A stretch of 15,571 bases of DNA, from positions 26,092,727-26,108,297 of the forward strand of contig NC_091573.1 in NCBI RefSeq assembly GCF_042767895.1. The letters run 5' to 3'. Shown here one piece after another: positions 7,001-15,571 of the stretch. The first letter of the stretch is position 1; each line of letters begins with the position of its first letter. This stretch comes from Penaeus vannamei (Eukaryota; Arthropoda; Malacostraca; Decapoda; Penaeidae). Under the pieces are notes generated by a model. It worked only from the letters and a program-made list of their open reading frames with translations, was not told where the DNA came from and made no database searches. The translations under genes were made by a program, and so were the position numbers.

Positions 7001-8962
7001 GTGGTGAGTGGAGGGTGGTGAGTGGCGTGCTAGGGCTGCCCCGGGGGGCTCAGGATTGGAGAGAGAGTGAGTGGTGGTGAGTGAGTGGAGTGGAGTGGAG
7101 TGTGGCGTGCTAGGGTCTCCCCGGGGGGCTCAGGATTGGAGAGAGTGGAGTGGAGTGGTGGTGGTGAGTGAGTGGAGTGGAGTGTGGCGTGCTAGGGTCT
7201 CCCCGGGGGGCTCAGGATTGGAGAGAGTGGAGTGGAGTGGTGGTGAGTGAGTGGAGTGGAGTGGAGTGTGGCGTGCTAGGGTCTCCCCGGGGGGCTCAGG
7301 ATTGGAGAGAGTGGAGTGGAGTGGTGGTGAGTGAGTGGAGTGGAGTGGAGTGTGGCGTGCTAGGGTCTCCCCGGGGGGCTCAGGATTGGAGAGAGTGGAG
7401 TGGAGTGGTGGTGGTGAGTGAGTGGAGTGGAGTGTGGCGTGCTAGGGTCTCCCCGGGGGGCTCAGGATTGGAGAGAGTGGAGTGGTGGTGAGTGAGTGGA
7501 GTGGAGTGGAGTGTGGCGTGCTAGGGTCTCCCCGGGGGGCTCAGGATTGGAGAGAGTGGAGTGGAGTGGTGGTGAGTGAGTGGAGTGGAGTGGAGTGTGG
7601 CGTGCTAGGGTCTCCCCGGGGGGCTCAGGATTGGAGAGAGTGGAGTGGAGTGGTGGTGAGTGAGTGGAGTGGAGTGGAGTGTGGCGTGCTAGGGTCTCCC
7701 CGGGGGGCTCAGGATTGGAGAGAGTGGAGTGGAGTGGTGGTGAGTGAGTGGAGTGGAGTGTGGCGTGCTAGGGTCTCCCCGGGGGGCTCAGGATTGGAGA
7801 GAGTGGAGTGGAGTGGTGGTGAGTGAGTGGAGTGGAGTGGAGTGTGGCGTGCTAGGGTCTCCCCGGGGGGCTCAGGATTGGAGAGAGTGGAGTGGAGTGG
7901 TGGTGAGTGAGTGGAGTGGAGTGGAGTGTGGCGTGCTAGGGTCTCCCCGGGGGGCTCAGGATTGGAGAGAGTGGAGTGGAGTGGTGGTGAGTGAGTGGAG
8001 TGGAGTGGAGTGTGGCGTGCTAGGGTCTCCCCGGGGGGCTCAGGATTGGAGAGAGTGGAGTGGTGGTGAGTGAGTGGAGTGGAGTGTGGCGTGCTAGGGT
8101 CTCCCCGGGGGGCTCAGGATTGGAGAGAGTGGAGTGGTGGTGAGTGAGTGGAGTGGAGTGGAGTGTGGCGTGCTAGGGTCTCCCCGGGGGGCTCAGGATT
8201 GGAGAGAGTGGAGTGGTGGTGAGTGGAGTGGAGTGGAGTGGAGTGTGTGGCGTGCTAGGGTCTCCCCGGGGGGCTCAGGATTGGAGAGAGTGGAGTGGAG
8301 TGGTGGTGAGTGAGTGGAGTGGAGTGTGGCGTGCTAGGGTCTCCCCGGGGGGCTCAGGATTGGAGAGAGTGGAGTGGAGTGGAGTGGAGTGTGGCGTGCT
8401 AGGGTCTCCCCGGGGGGCTCAGGATTGGAGAGAGTGGAGTGGAGTGGTGGTGAGTGAGTGGAGTGGAGTGGAGTGTGGCGTGCTAGGGTCTCCCCGGGGG
8501 GCTCAGGATTGGAGAGAGTGGAGTGGAGTGGTGGTGAGTGAGTGGAGTGGAGTGTGGCGTGCTAGGGTCTCCCCGGGGGGCTCAGGATTGGAGAGAGTGG
8601 AGTGGAGTGGTGGTGAGTGAGTGGAGTGGAGTGTGGCGTGCTAGGGTCTCCCCGGGGGGCTCAGGATTGGAGAGAGTGGAGTGGAGTGGTGGTGAGTGGA
8701 GTGGAGTGGAGTGTGGCGTGCTATGGTCTCCCGGGGGGGCTCAGGATTGGTGACGGAGGAGAGAGAGAGGGGTGGTGGTGAGTGAGTGAGGAGTGGCGTG
8801 CTATGGTCTCCCGGGGGCTCAGGATTGGTGATGAATGACGTGGTGAGAGTGAGAGTGTTGGTGAGCCTCCCGGGGGCTCAGGATTGGTGATGAATGGTGG
8901 TGAGTGGCGTGCTAGGGTCTCCCGGGGGCTCAGGATTGGTGGTGAGTGGTGAGTGGCGTGCG
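4054..8962 (+). repeat. G-rich satellite, about 60 tandem units of about 84 bp
   Basis: By eye I count about 60 occurrences of CTCAGGATTGG. The standard unit contains GTGGCGTGCTAGGG, TCTCCCCGGGGGGCTCAGG, ATTGGAGAGAGTGG, then GGAGT pentamers, GGTGAGTGAGTGG and more GGAGT pentamers. Length varies mainly by whole GGAGT units (73 to about 95 bp). The first six units and the last few carry GATTGGTGATGG in place of GATTGGAGAGAG. The last four also lose other bases and shorten. The centre is very uniform. Because the standard unit length is divisible by three, frames of 65-135 residues with a 28-residue period appear, but they are repeatedly interrupted by pentamer gain or loss. They start at arbitrary ATGs, so I do not call them genes. 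The + strand is strongly G-rich and purine-rich and could form two-tetrad G-quadruplexes. Confidence 0.95.
6884..7080 (+). repeat. Variant sub-block of the satellite with a 73-bp period
   Basis: CTAGGG recurs at 6884, 6957 and 7030, which is 73 bp apart. These units carry CTAGGGCTTCCCC or CTAGGGCTGCCCC instead of CTAGGGTCTCCCC, GAGAGAGAGTGAGTGG instead of the GGAGT run, and GTGGAGGGTGGTGAGTGG. After 7080 the array returns to the standard unit. This is a locally amplified derivative inside the main array. Confidence 0.85.
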
Positions 8963-9500
8963 GTAATCAGATGACAATCAATATACTGCTGTAAAGAAAC
9001 TAAAAAAATCACTAACACTAAAAAGATTAATAAACCAGGGATGATAAACAACAGAACTTTTGATTTTGAAAATAAGTGAGAATAGCATTAGAACCAAATC
9101 ATTAATTGTGTTCAATTCTAAGCAGAGAATAGAAAAGTTAAACAATAGTTTGGAAATGTACTATATTAATATTTTTCAGAGATTTTGAATTTGAAAATTT
9201 ATTGTTCTTTTAAGAAAGGAAGTTATAAATGCTGCATAAATATATACATTTTTTTCTAGACTTCAAAATCTCGTTTAAAAAATATATATTGAAAAATAGG
9301 AACGTGTTTAAAGGAAAGAAAATATCGAAGGAAGCTAGATGTGTTATATAAGAAGGCTTGCTAATATTTACAAATTGAGGAGTGATTACGTAACAAGAGT
9401 GAAGATTATGTAAGCAGAGATCTTGATTAAGGATTTGAAGAGCAAAATAGTGAATCATTTTTTTAACGAGTAACGAAAGGAACAAAAAGGATTATTAAAA
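8963..9500. other. AT-rich spacer without a gene
   Basis: I see no supported gene, RNA or repeat unit here. A minus-strand frame of about 90 residues over 9210-9485 is rich in Phe, Leu, Ile and Asn. It matches nothing I know and is what AT-rich DNA gives by chance. Confidence 0.6.
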
Positions 9501-9725
<225 letters not shown>

Positions 9726-9756
9726 TGTGATTTTACCATGTATGAACACACAGACT

Positions 9757-9800
9757 CCCCCCCCCCTTTCTCTCTCCCTCCCTCCTTTTTTTTCTCTCAC
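9757..9800. repeat. Poly-C and polypyrimidine tract
   Basis: A C run is followed by TTTCTCTCTCCCTCCCTCC, a T8-9 run and CTCTCAC. It is a pyrimidine-only stretch of about 40 bp on the + strand. Confidence 0.85.
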
Positions 9801-10020
9801 ACCGCACATACACGTACAAGTACATATATGAATAACAGACTAAAACATACAATCATGCATCTCGAAATAAACAAACACAAATGAATATCCATTGAGGATT
9901 ACACTTACATTCGAGTAAAGAAACCATTTAATCAAAATGCAGGAAGCTTTCTAGTTACTGTCACAATAAGCATAACCAAATTCATGACTTTATACTAAAC
10001 TGTTCTCACAAGAACGAACG

Positions 10021-10071
10021 TGGCCATTGCCAAGTGAGTGGCCATTGACAAGTGAGTGGCCATTGACAAGT
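10021..10071 (+). repeat. 18-bp minisatellite, 2.8 units visible before the gap
   Basis: The unit TGGCCATTGACAAGTGAG is present nearly three times (the first copy has GCC for GAC) and is cut by the run of N. The array very probably continues into the gap. Read through, it gives a hexapeptide period in every frame, but no gene is implied. Confidence 0.9.
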
Positions 10072-10571
10072 NNNNNNNNNNNNNNNNNNNNNNNNNNNNN
10101 NNNNNNNNNNNNNNNNNNNNNNNNNNNNNNNNNNNNNNNNNNNNNNNNNNNNNNNNNNNNNNNNNNNNNNNNNNNNNNNNNNNNNNNNNNNNNNNNNNNN
10201 NNNNNNNNNNNNNNNNNNNNNNNNNNNNNNNNNNNNNNNNNNNNNNNNNNNNNNNNNNNNNNNNNNNNNNNNNNNNNNNNNNNNNNNNNNNNNNNNNNNN
10301 NNNNNNNNNNNNNNNNNNNNNNNNNNNNNNNNNNNNNNNNNNNNNNNNNNNNNNNNNNNNNNNNNNNNNNNNNNNNNNNNNNNNNNNNNNNNNNNNNNNN
10401 NNNNNNNNNNNNNNNNNNNNNNNNNNNNNNNNNNNNNNNNNNNNNNNNNNNNNNNNNNNNNNNNNNNNNNNNNNNNNNNNNNNNNNNNNNNNNNNNNNNN
10501 NNNNNNNNNNNNNNNNNNNNNNNNNNNNNNNNNNNNNNNNNNNNNNNNNNNNNNNNNNNNNNNNNNNNNNN
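10072..10571. other. Assembly gap of exactly 500 N
   Basis: The run is exactly 500 bases, a round number typical of a placeholder for a gap of unknown size. It is flanked by an 18-bp minisatellite on the left and a G9 run on the right, both hard to sequence. The real distance, and even the adjacency of the two sides, is unproven. Confidence 0.97.
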
Positions 10572-10666
10572 GGGGGGGGGATGTGGAGGTAGCAAGGGGA
10601 AGAAAAAGGGAAAAAGGATGGGAGAAGGGGAGGGGAGAGGGAGAAGGGGAAGAAAGAGGAAGGGGT
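10572..10666 (+). repeat. Polypurine tract beginning with G9
   Basis: Nearly every base is A or G, with GGGGAAG and GGGAGAAGG motifs, ending at AGGAAGGGG. It is of the same style as the long purine tract starting at 11143 on the other side of the transposon-like segment, so the segment may have inserted into one continuous purine tract. Confidence 0.85.
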
Positions 10667-11142
10667 TATGCTGCGTTCGGAACTGCTCGTCTTGCTCGTC
10701 CAGACATCTTGTCCAGGACCAGCAGGACGAGATGCGCCGCGTTCGGAACCTCCAAGACCCTTTCTGCCCAGAATGCAACCGCCTCGAATGTAAACATTCA
10801 CTTTTTTATCATACCTGTGTCTTTTTTTTTATTTACGCTGCATGAAGCTTTGTAACTCCTTTGATGCACATTTAACACCTGCAGCGAGCAAATACAAAAA
10901 TATCCTTTGATAACGCAATAAGGGTCTTAAAATTACCCGCAATATCTTGTGGTTACCTGTAACTGTCAGTGTTTACATACAAACTCTATCAATGATCATC
11001 TCGTCCTGCTCGGCCACCTTCGCGGAGGGCGAGTTGGACGAAGTTAGGCTTCTTGTCCAGGACAGATAGTGGAGGTTCCGAACGGTCAAAGCATCTCGTC
11101 CAGCTGGTCTGGATGAATAGGCGAACTTGATTTGAACACACC
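10667..11142. mobile_element. Putative non-autonomous DNA transposon with nested inverted motifs
   Basis: The left end contains GCGTTCGGAAC at 10672-10682, CTTGTCCAGGAC (about 10709-10720), AGCAGGACGAGATG (10721-10734) and GTTCGGAACCTCC (10741-10753). The right end contains the reverse complements CATCTCGTCCTGCT (10997-11010), GGAGGTTCCGAAC (11071-11083) and CATCTCGTCCAGCTGG (11092-11107), plus a same-strand CTTGTCCAGGACAG (about 11052-11065). ATGTAAACA at 10790 and TGTTTACAT near 10970 form an inner inverted pair. The middle is AT-rich and has no coding frame. This is the build of a small MITE-like or foldback element. The superfamily is not assignable by eye, and exact ends and target duplication are not seen. 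Confidence 0.55.
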
Positions 11143-11752
11143 AAGAAGAAGAAGAAGAAGGAAGGAGGCACCGGGGCAAAGGGGAAAGGGTTAGAGGGAA
11201 AAGGGAAAGAGGGAAGGGGTTAAGGAAAGGAAGGGAAGAGGTTAGGAAAGGAAAAGGGAAGAGGGGTTGAGGGGAAGAGGAAGGGAGACGGGCAACAGGG
11301 AAAGGGAGAGGAGGGGTGAGGGAGGAAAGGAAGGGAAGGAACTGGGGGAGCAAGATGAGTCAGGAAAGATGGGAGAGGAAGAAAGAAGAAGGGGAATGGA
11401 GGGGGAGATATGAGGAATATGGAAAATTGATGAAGAAAGACAGACGGATTAGGATGACGAAAGGAGAAGAGGCGGGAAGAGAAGTAATAAGTGAAACGAG
11501 ATATGATAGGGAGAAAGGGAGGAGAACCCAGACGATGATAGAAGGGAGAAGGGTGTTAAGCGAGGAGAAAAGAGTGAAGGTGGAAGAGGAGAAAAGGGAC
11601 GAGAAAGAGGTGGAGATAGAGGAGAATGAGAGGAAAGAGAAGGGGAGGAGGATGGAAAAGGATGAAAAGGAGAAGGAGGAGAGGGAGGAGGGGATTGATA
11701 AGGGCAAGGGGGTGGCGAAAGATGGAAAGAAATATTGGAGAGAGATTTGGTA
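11143..11752 (+). repeat. Long polypurine tract, about 600 bp
   Basis: Starting from (AAG)n, the + strand is overwhelmingly A and G with rare C and T, made of AAGGG, GGAAAG and GAGGAA words without a fixed period. A 145-residue + frame (11316-11753) is open throughout and very rich in Glu, Lys and Arg. That follows directly from purine-only codons, in which stops are rare because TAA, TAG and TGA all need T. I see no domain beyond charged low-complexity sequence and do not call it a gene. Such tracts can form intramolecular triplexes. Confidence 0.85.
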
Positions 11753-11849
11753 AAAGGGGCGAGAATCTTTAGTTTACTTAAGAAGGCAAATGCATCTGGG
11801 AATGTTTGCGCTGTTTGTCGAGATCTGATTCCTTCATTTTCGCTTCTTT

Positions 11850-11853
<4 letters not shown>

Positions 11854-11928
<75 letters not shown>

Positions 11929-11930
11929 TA
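11854..11930. repeat. (TA)n microsatellite with a short (CA)n end
   Basis: About 33 TA units at 11854-11920 are followed by CACACACATA. TA tracts of this length extrude readily into cruciforms. It sits between the polypurine tract on the left and the polypyrimidine tract on the right. Confidence 0.95.
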
Positions 11931-12340
<410 letters not shown>

Positions 12341-12717
12341 AAACTCTTTACTTGATCTCACTAGAAAATGAATTTACCATAACTACATTTTGCAATTTTG
12401 CATCTTTCCTCAATTCTCTTTTATTTTGCTTTATTATTATTATCATTTTTATCTCTGACTCTTTTGCAGTTTACGTTTATTGTTTGTCGTTATTTTTACT
12501 ACTCTCGCTTTCACGGTTTCCTTTTTATTTCACCATTCTATTCGTCGTGGTTCTCATTCTCGGATTTATCTATCTGTTTATTTGTATTATTTCCCTAGTT
12601 TATTGCTTCCTTATTACACGCCCTCCTCGTTACATATTCTTCTTATCTCTGCAATTATTCCTCCTTTCTTTGTATCTCCCAGCTACACAGGAGAGATAGG
12701 AAGGAGGAAAAGAAATT
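12341..12717. other. T-rich spacer without a gene
   Basis: The sequence is T-rich with several open frames high in Phe, Leu, Ile and Ser. Their hydrophobicity follows from T-rich codons. I see no start context, splice pattern or family that would support a membrane protein. Nothing else is identified. Confidence 0.55.
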
Positions 12718-13571
12718 GTTATAATGATGAACATGATGCTGATGATAATAAGGATGATGAGAATGATAACAATAATGATAATAATGATAATGATCATTAT
12801 CATAATCAGAATATTAACGAGATTAATGATAATGATAGTTATAATGATAACAATGATAATAATGATGATAAAAATAATGATAATGATAATAATGATACGA
12901 TAGTATTAATAATAACGATAACCATAATAAAAACGATATAGATAGTAATCATGATAGTAATGATAAGAATGAGAACGACAATAATGATGATTATAACAAT
13001 AATGATAATGCTGCTGCTGCTGCTGATAAAAATAATAATGATGATAATGATGTTGCTGATGATGATCATAATAATAATGATAATCAAATAATACTAATAC
13101 TAATACTAATACTAATAAAAAAATAATAATGATAATAATAATAATAATGAGGATGATAATAATGATAATAATGATAATAGTAATAATAATAATGATAATA
13201 ATAAAAATAATAAAAACATTAACAGCAATAATAATAATGATATAGAAAACAATAACAACAGCAACGACAACAACAATAATAATATTAGTGATAATGATAT
13301 GACAATGACAATAATAATAACGTTGGTAATGATAATGATTATGATAATGATAATAATGAAAATAACAGTGTAATGATGATAGTAATGATAGTAGTGATAA
13401 AAAAGTAATATAAATAGTAGCAGAAGTGATAATATTAGAAGTAATGATTTAAATGATAATAGTGATAACAGTCATGAAAACGATAATACTAAGGATAATA
13501 AAAATACTACTACTAATAATGATAATAATAATGATAATACTTATAATAATGATAATGATAATAATAATAAC

Positions 13572-13661
<90 letters not shown>

Positions 13662-13677
13662 AATAATGATCATTATT
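12718..13677. repeat. Degenerate GAT/AAT triplet domain ending in pure (AAT)n
   Basis: For about 960 bp the + strand is built from ATGATAATAATGATAATG-like words. It contains a small (CTG)5 island (about 13010-13026), an (ACTAAT)n-like island (about 13089-13112) and a near-perfect (AAT)n run at about 13573-13650 broken by two AAC. Perfect palindromes occur at 12784-12803 (20 bp, centred on TGATCA) and 13662-13677 (16 bp). Frames rich in Asn-Asp or in Ile are artefacts. The region looks like an old (AAT)n/(GAT)n microsatellite that has diffused by point mutation and slippage. Confidence 0.85.
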
Positions 13678-13770
13678 TTCTGAAGAAAAGGGAGGTAAGC
13701 ATAAAGGCCCCCCGAAAAAATGTAGAAGAAAAGTAGTAAGAGCAGAAAAAAATAAAGCAACAATCAAAGA

Positions 13771-13930
13771 AAAAGAATAAGAATAAATATAAAAAGAAAT
13801 AAACCAGAAGCAGAACTAAAAGAAAGAAAGAAACATAAAGCAGAAGAAGAAAAAGAATAAGAATAAATATAAAAAGAAATAAACCAGAAGCAGAACTAAA
13901 AGAAAGAAAGAAACAGAAAACAGAAGAAGA
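13771..13930 (+). repeat. 80-bp tandem duplication, A-rich
   Basis: Positions 13771-13850 and 13851-13930 match with only two differences that I can see (CATAAAG against CAGAAAA). Each unit includes GAATAAATATAAAAAGAAAT and CCAGAAGCAGAACTAAAAG. A degenerate further A/G-rich stretch follows to 13971. It is young relative to the neighbouring decayed triplet domain. Confidence 0.9.
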
Positions 13931-13970
13931 AAAACAGAAAGAAAGAAAAGGCAGCAGAAGAAAGCGAAGA

Positions 13971-13971
<1 letters not shown>

Positions 13972-14005
<34 letters not shown>
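13972..14005. repeat. Poly-A run of 34
   Basis: A34 is closed by CAGGGTC. It could be the tail of a retroposon reading rightwards, or part of the A-rich microsatellite zone to its left. No element body that I recognise precedes it. Confidence 0.9.
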
Positions 14006-14006
<1 letters not shown>

Positions 14007-14221
14007 AGGGTCAATAAAATTTCGCGACCTTCCCTCCCCGCCTCTGCTCAGAAGACCGCCTTTGACCTCCCGGGTAATCCTTGAAGATATAACTTCTTTA
14101 CGGTAATAAAATGATGCTACATTAAAGACAGCGAGAAACTGCACCGAACGAATTGGAAGAGACGCCATGACTCTAAAGATGGAAGGAACTAGCGATCACA
14201 GGGCCACCGAGAGCGCATAAA
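14006..14221. other. Short unclassified, non-repetitive sequence
   Basis: About 215 bp of balanced composition separates the poly-A run from the 35-bp satellite. On the minus strand an ATG at about 14166-14168 opens a frame starting MASLPIRSVQFLAVF and running some 55 residues before it enters the poly-T and ends in low-complexity sequence. The composition is plausible for protein, but I recognise no family. It may be a repeat or the last unique sequence in the window. Confidence 0.35.
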
Positions 14222-15571
14222 CATGTAAGTGAATGGAGATGAAAGCACACGGCATTCATGTAAGTAAATGGAGATAAACGCACATGGCATTCATGTAAGT
14301 AAATGGAGATAAACGCACATGCCATTCATGTAAGTAAATGGAGATAAACGCACATGGCATTCATGTAAGTAAATGGAGATAAACGCACATGGCATTCATG
14401 TAAGTAAATGGAGATAAACGCACATGGCATTCATGTAAGTAAATGGAGATAAACGCACATGGCATTCATGTAAGTAAATGGAGATAAACGCACATGGCAT
14501 TCATGTAAGTAAATGGAGATAAACGCACATGGCATTCATGTAAGTAAATGGAGATAAATGCACATGCCATTCATGTAAGTAAATGGAGATAAACGCACAT
14601 GGCATTCATGTAAGTAAATGTAGATAAACGCACATGGCATTCATGTAAGTAAATGGAGATAAACGCACATGGCATTCATGTAAGTAAATGGAGATAAACG
14701 CACATGGCATTCATGTAAGTAAATGGAGATAAACGCACATGGCATTCATGTAAGTAAATGGAGATAAACGCACATGGCATTCATGTAAGTAAATGGGAGA
14801 TAAACGCACATGGCATTCTTATGTAAAGTAAATGGAGATAAACACCCATGGCATTCATGTAAGTAAATGGAGATAAACGCACATGGCATTCATGTAAGTA
14901 AATGGAGATAAACGCACATGGCATTCATGTAAGTAAATGGAGATAAACGCACATGCCATTCATGTAAGTAAATGGAGATAAACGCACATGGCATTCATGT
15001 AAGTAAATGGAGATAAACGCACATGCCATTCATGTAAGTAAATGGAGATAAACGCACATGACATTCATGTAAGTAAATGGAAATAAACGCACATGGCATT
15101 CATGTAAGTAAATGGAGATAAATGCACATGCCATTCATGTAAGTAAATGGAGATAAACGCACATGGCATTCATGTAAGTAAATGGAAATAAACGCACATG
15201 GCATTCATGTAAGTAAATGGAGATAAATGCACATGCCATTCATGTAAGTAAATGGAGATAAACGCACATGGCATTCATGTAAGTAAATGGAGATAAACGC
15301 ACATGGCATTCATGTAAGTAAATGGAGATAAACGCACATGGCATTCATGTAAGTAAATGGAGATAAACGCACATGGCATTCATGTAAGTAAATGGAGATA
15401 AATGCACATGCCATTCATGTAAGTAAATGGAGATAAACGCACATGGCATTCATGTAAGTAAATGGAGATAAATGCACATGCCATTCATGTAAGTAAATGG
15501 AGATAAACGCACATGGCATTCATGTAAGTAAATGGAGATAAACGCACATGGCATTCATGTAAGTAAATGGA
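14222..15571 (+). repeat. 35-bp satellite, 38 full units plus 16 nt, continuing past the edge
   Basis: Units start CATGTAAGTAAATGG, continue AGATAAACGCACATGG and close with CATT. The first unit (14222-14256) is the most diverged. One stretch at about 14797-14826 has four extra bases; otherwise register is exact, because 15556 minus 14222 equals 38 times 35 plus 4. A recurrent variant has GCCATT for GGCATT (8 units by my count), and five of these also have AATGCAC for AACGCAC. TAA stops occur in each frame of the unit, so it does not code. Confidence 0.97.

Noticed and set aside
4596..8753. Series of + strand open frames of 65-135 residues with a 28-residue period across the satellite
   Set aside because: They exist because the common unit is 84 bp, divisible by three. 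They start at arbitrary ATGs, overlap each other in different frames and break whenever a GGAGT pentamer is gained or lost.
9990..10855. Frames of 178-272 residues on both strands across the gap
   Set aside because: Most residues are unknown because they cover 500 N; the rest is minisatellite and purine tract.
11316..11753. 145-residue + strand frame rich in Glu, Lys and Arg
   Set aside because: A polypurine tract contains few T and so few stops, and its codons give only Glu, Lys, Arg and Gly with little else. No domain or start context supports a gene.
12352..12699. Hydrophobic + strand frame that could look like a membrane protein
   Set aside because: The sequence is T-rich, which yields Phe, Leu and Ile by composition; three overlapping frames look equally hydrophobic.
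13449..14014. Poly-Ile, poly-Tyr and poly-Phe frames
   Set aside because: They are translation of (AAT)n, A-rich sequence and A34.
14222..15571. CRISPR-like array at the right edge
   Set aside because: The 35-bp units are directly joined with no unique spacers, and the context is eukaryotic, so it is a satellite.

Overview
This window carries no gene that I can support. It is repeat-dominated eukaryotic nuclear DNA. The TTAGG-type repeats, the LINE and tRNA-derived SINE remnants and the extreme density of simple repeats (GA/CT, TA, ACAG, AATG, AAT, poly-C, poly-A) suggest an arthropod. Within arthropods a decapod crustacean such as a penaeid shrimp fits best. That assignment is inferred from repeat style and not from a marker gene.

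Layout. 1-838 is a degenerate (TTAGG)n array with its G-rich strand pointing into the window. 833-1032 is an imperfect duplicated AT-rich sequence. 1083-2481 holds two 180-bp inverted arms (177/180 matching) that enclose a broken LINE fragment on the minus strand (1263-1682), a (GA)n tract, tRNA-like B-box motifs and poly-C tracts. 2482-3760 is mostly AT-rich DNA with a few short motifs and two unrecognised minus-strand open frames. 3761-4054 is a tRNA-derived SINE-like element whose duplicated AT-rich tail runs straight into a 4.9-kb G-rich satellite (4054-8962, about 60 units of about 84 bp). 8963-9500 is AT-rich spacer. 9501-9725 is a compound microsatellite. 10021-10071 is an 18-bp minisatellite that enters a gap of exactly 500 N (10072-10571).

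Beyond the gap, 10667-11142 looks like a small non-autonomous DNA transposon built from direct and inverted copies of a GTTCGGAAC/GGACGAGATG module. It is followed by a 600-bp polypurine tract, a (TA)n tract and a polypyrimidine/(CT)n tract. 12718-13677 is a 960-bp degenerate GAT/AAT domain. 13771-13930 is an 80-bp duplication, followed by A34. A 35-bp satellite runs from 14222 off the right edge (38 full units plus 16 nt).

There is no operon or pathway here. The relations that matter are structural: mobile-element remnants sit at the borders of tandem arrays, one long inverted repeat could give double-stranded RNA, and three unrelated tandem repeats (84, 35 and 18 bp) all contain a GTRAGT hexamer, the core of a 5' splice site. 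Apparent long open frames inside the satellites, (CT)n, polypurine and AAT tracts are products of low-complexity sequence and I do not treat them as genes.
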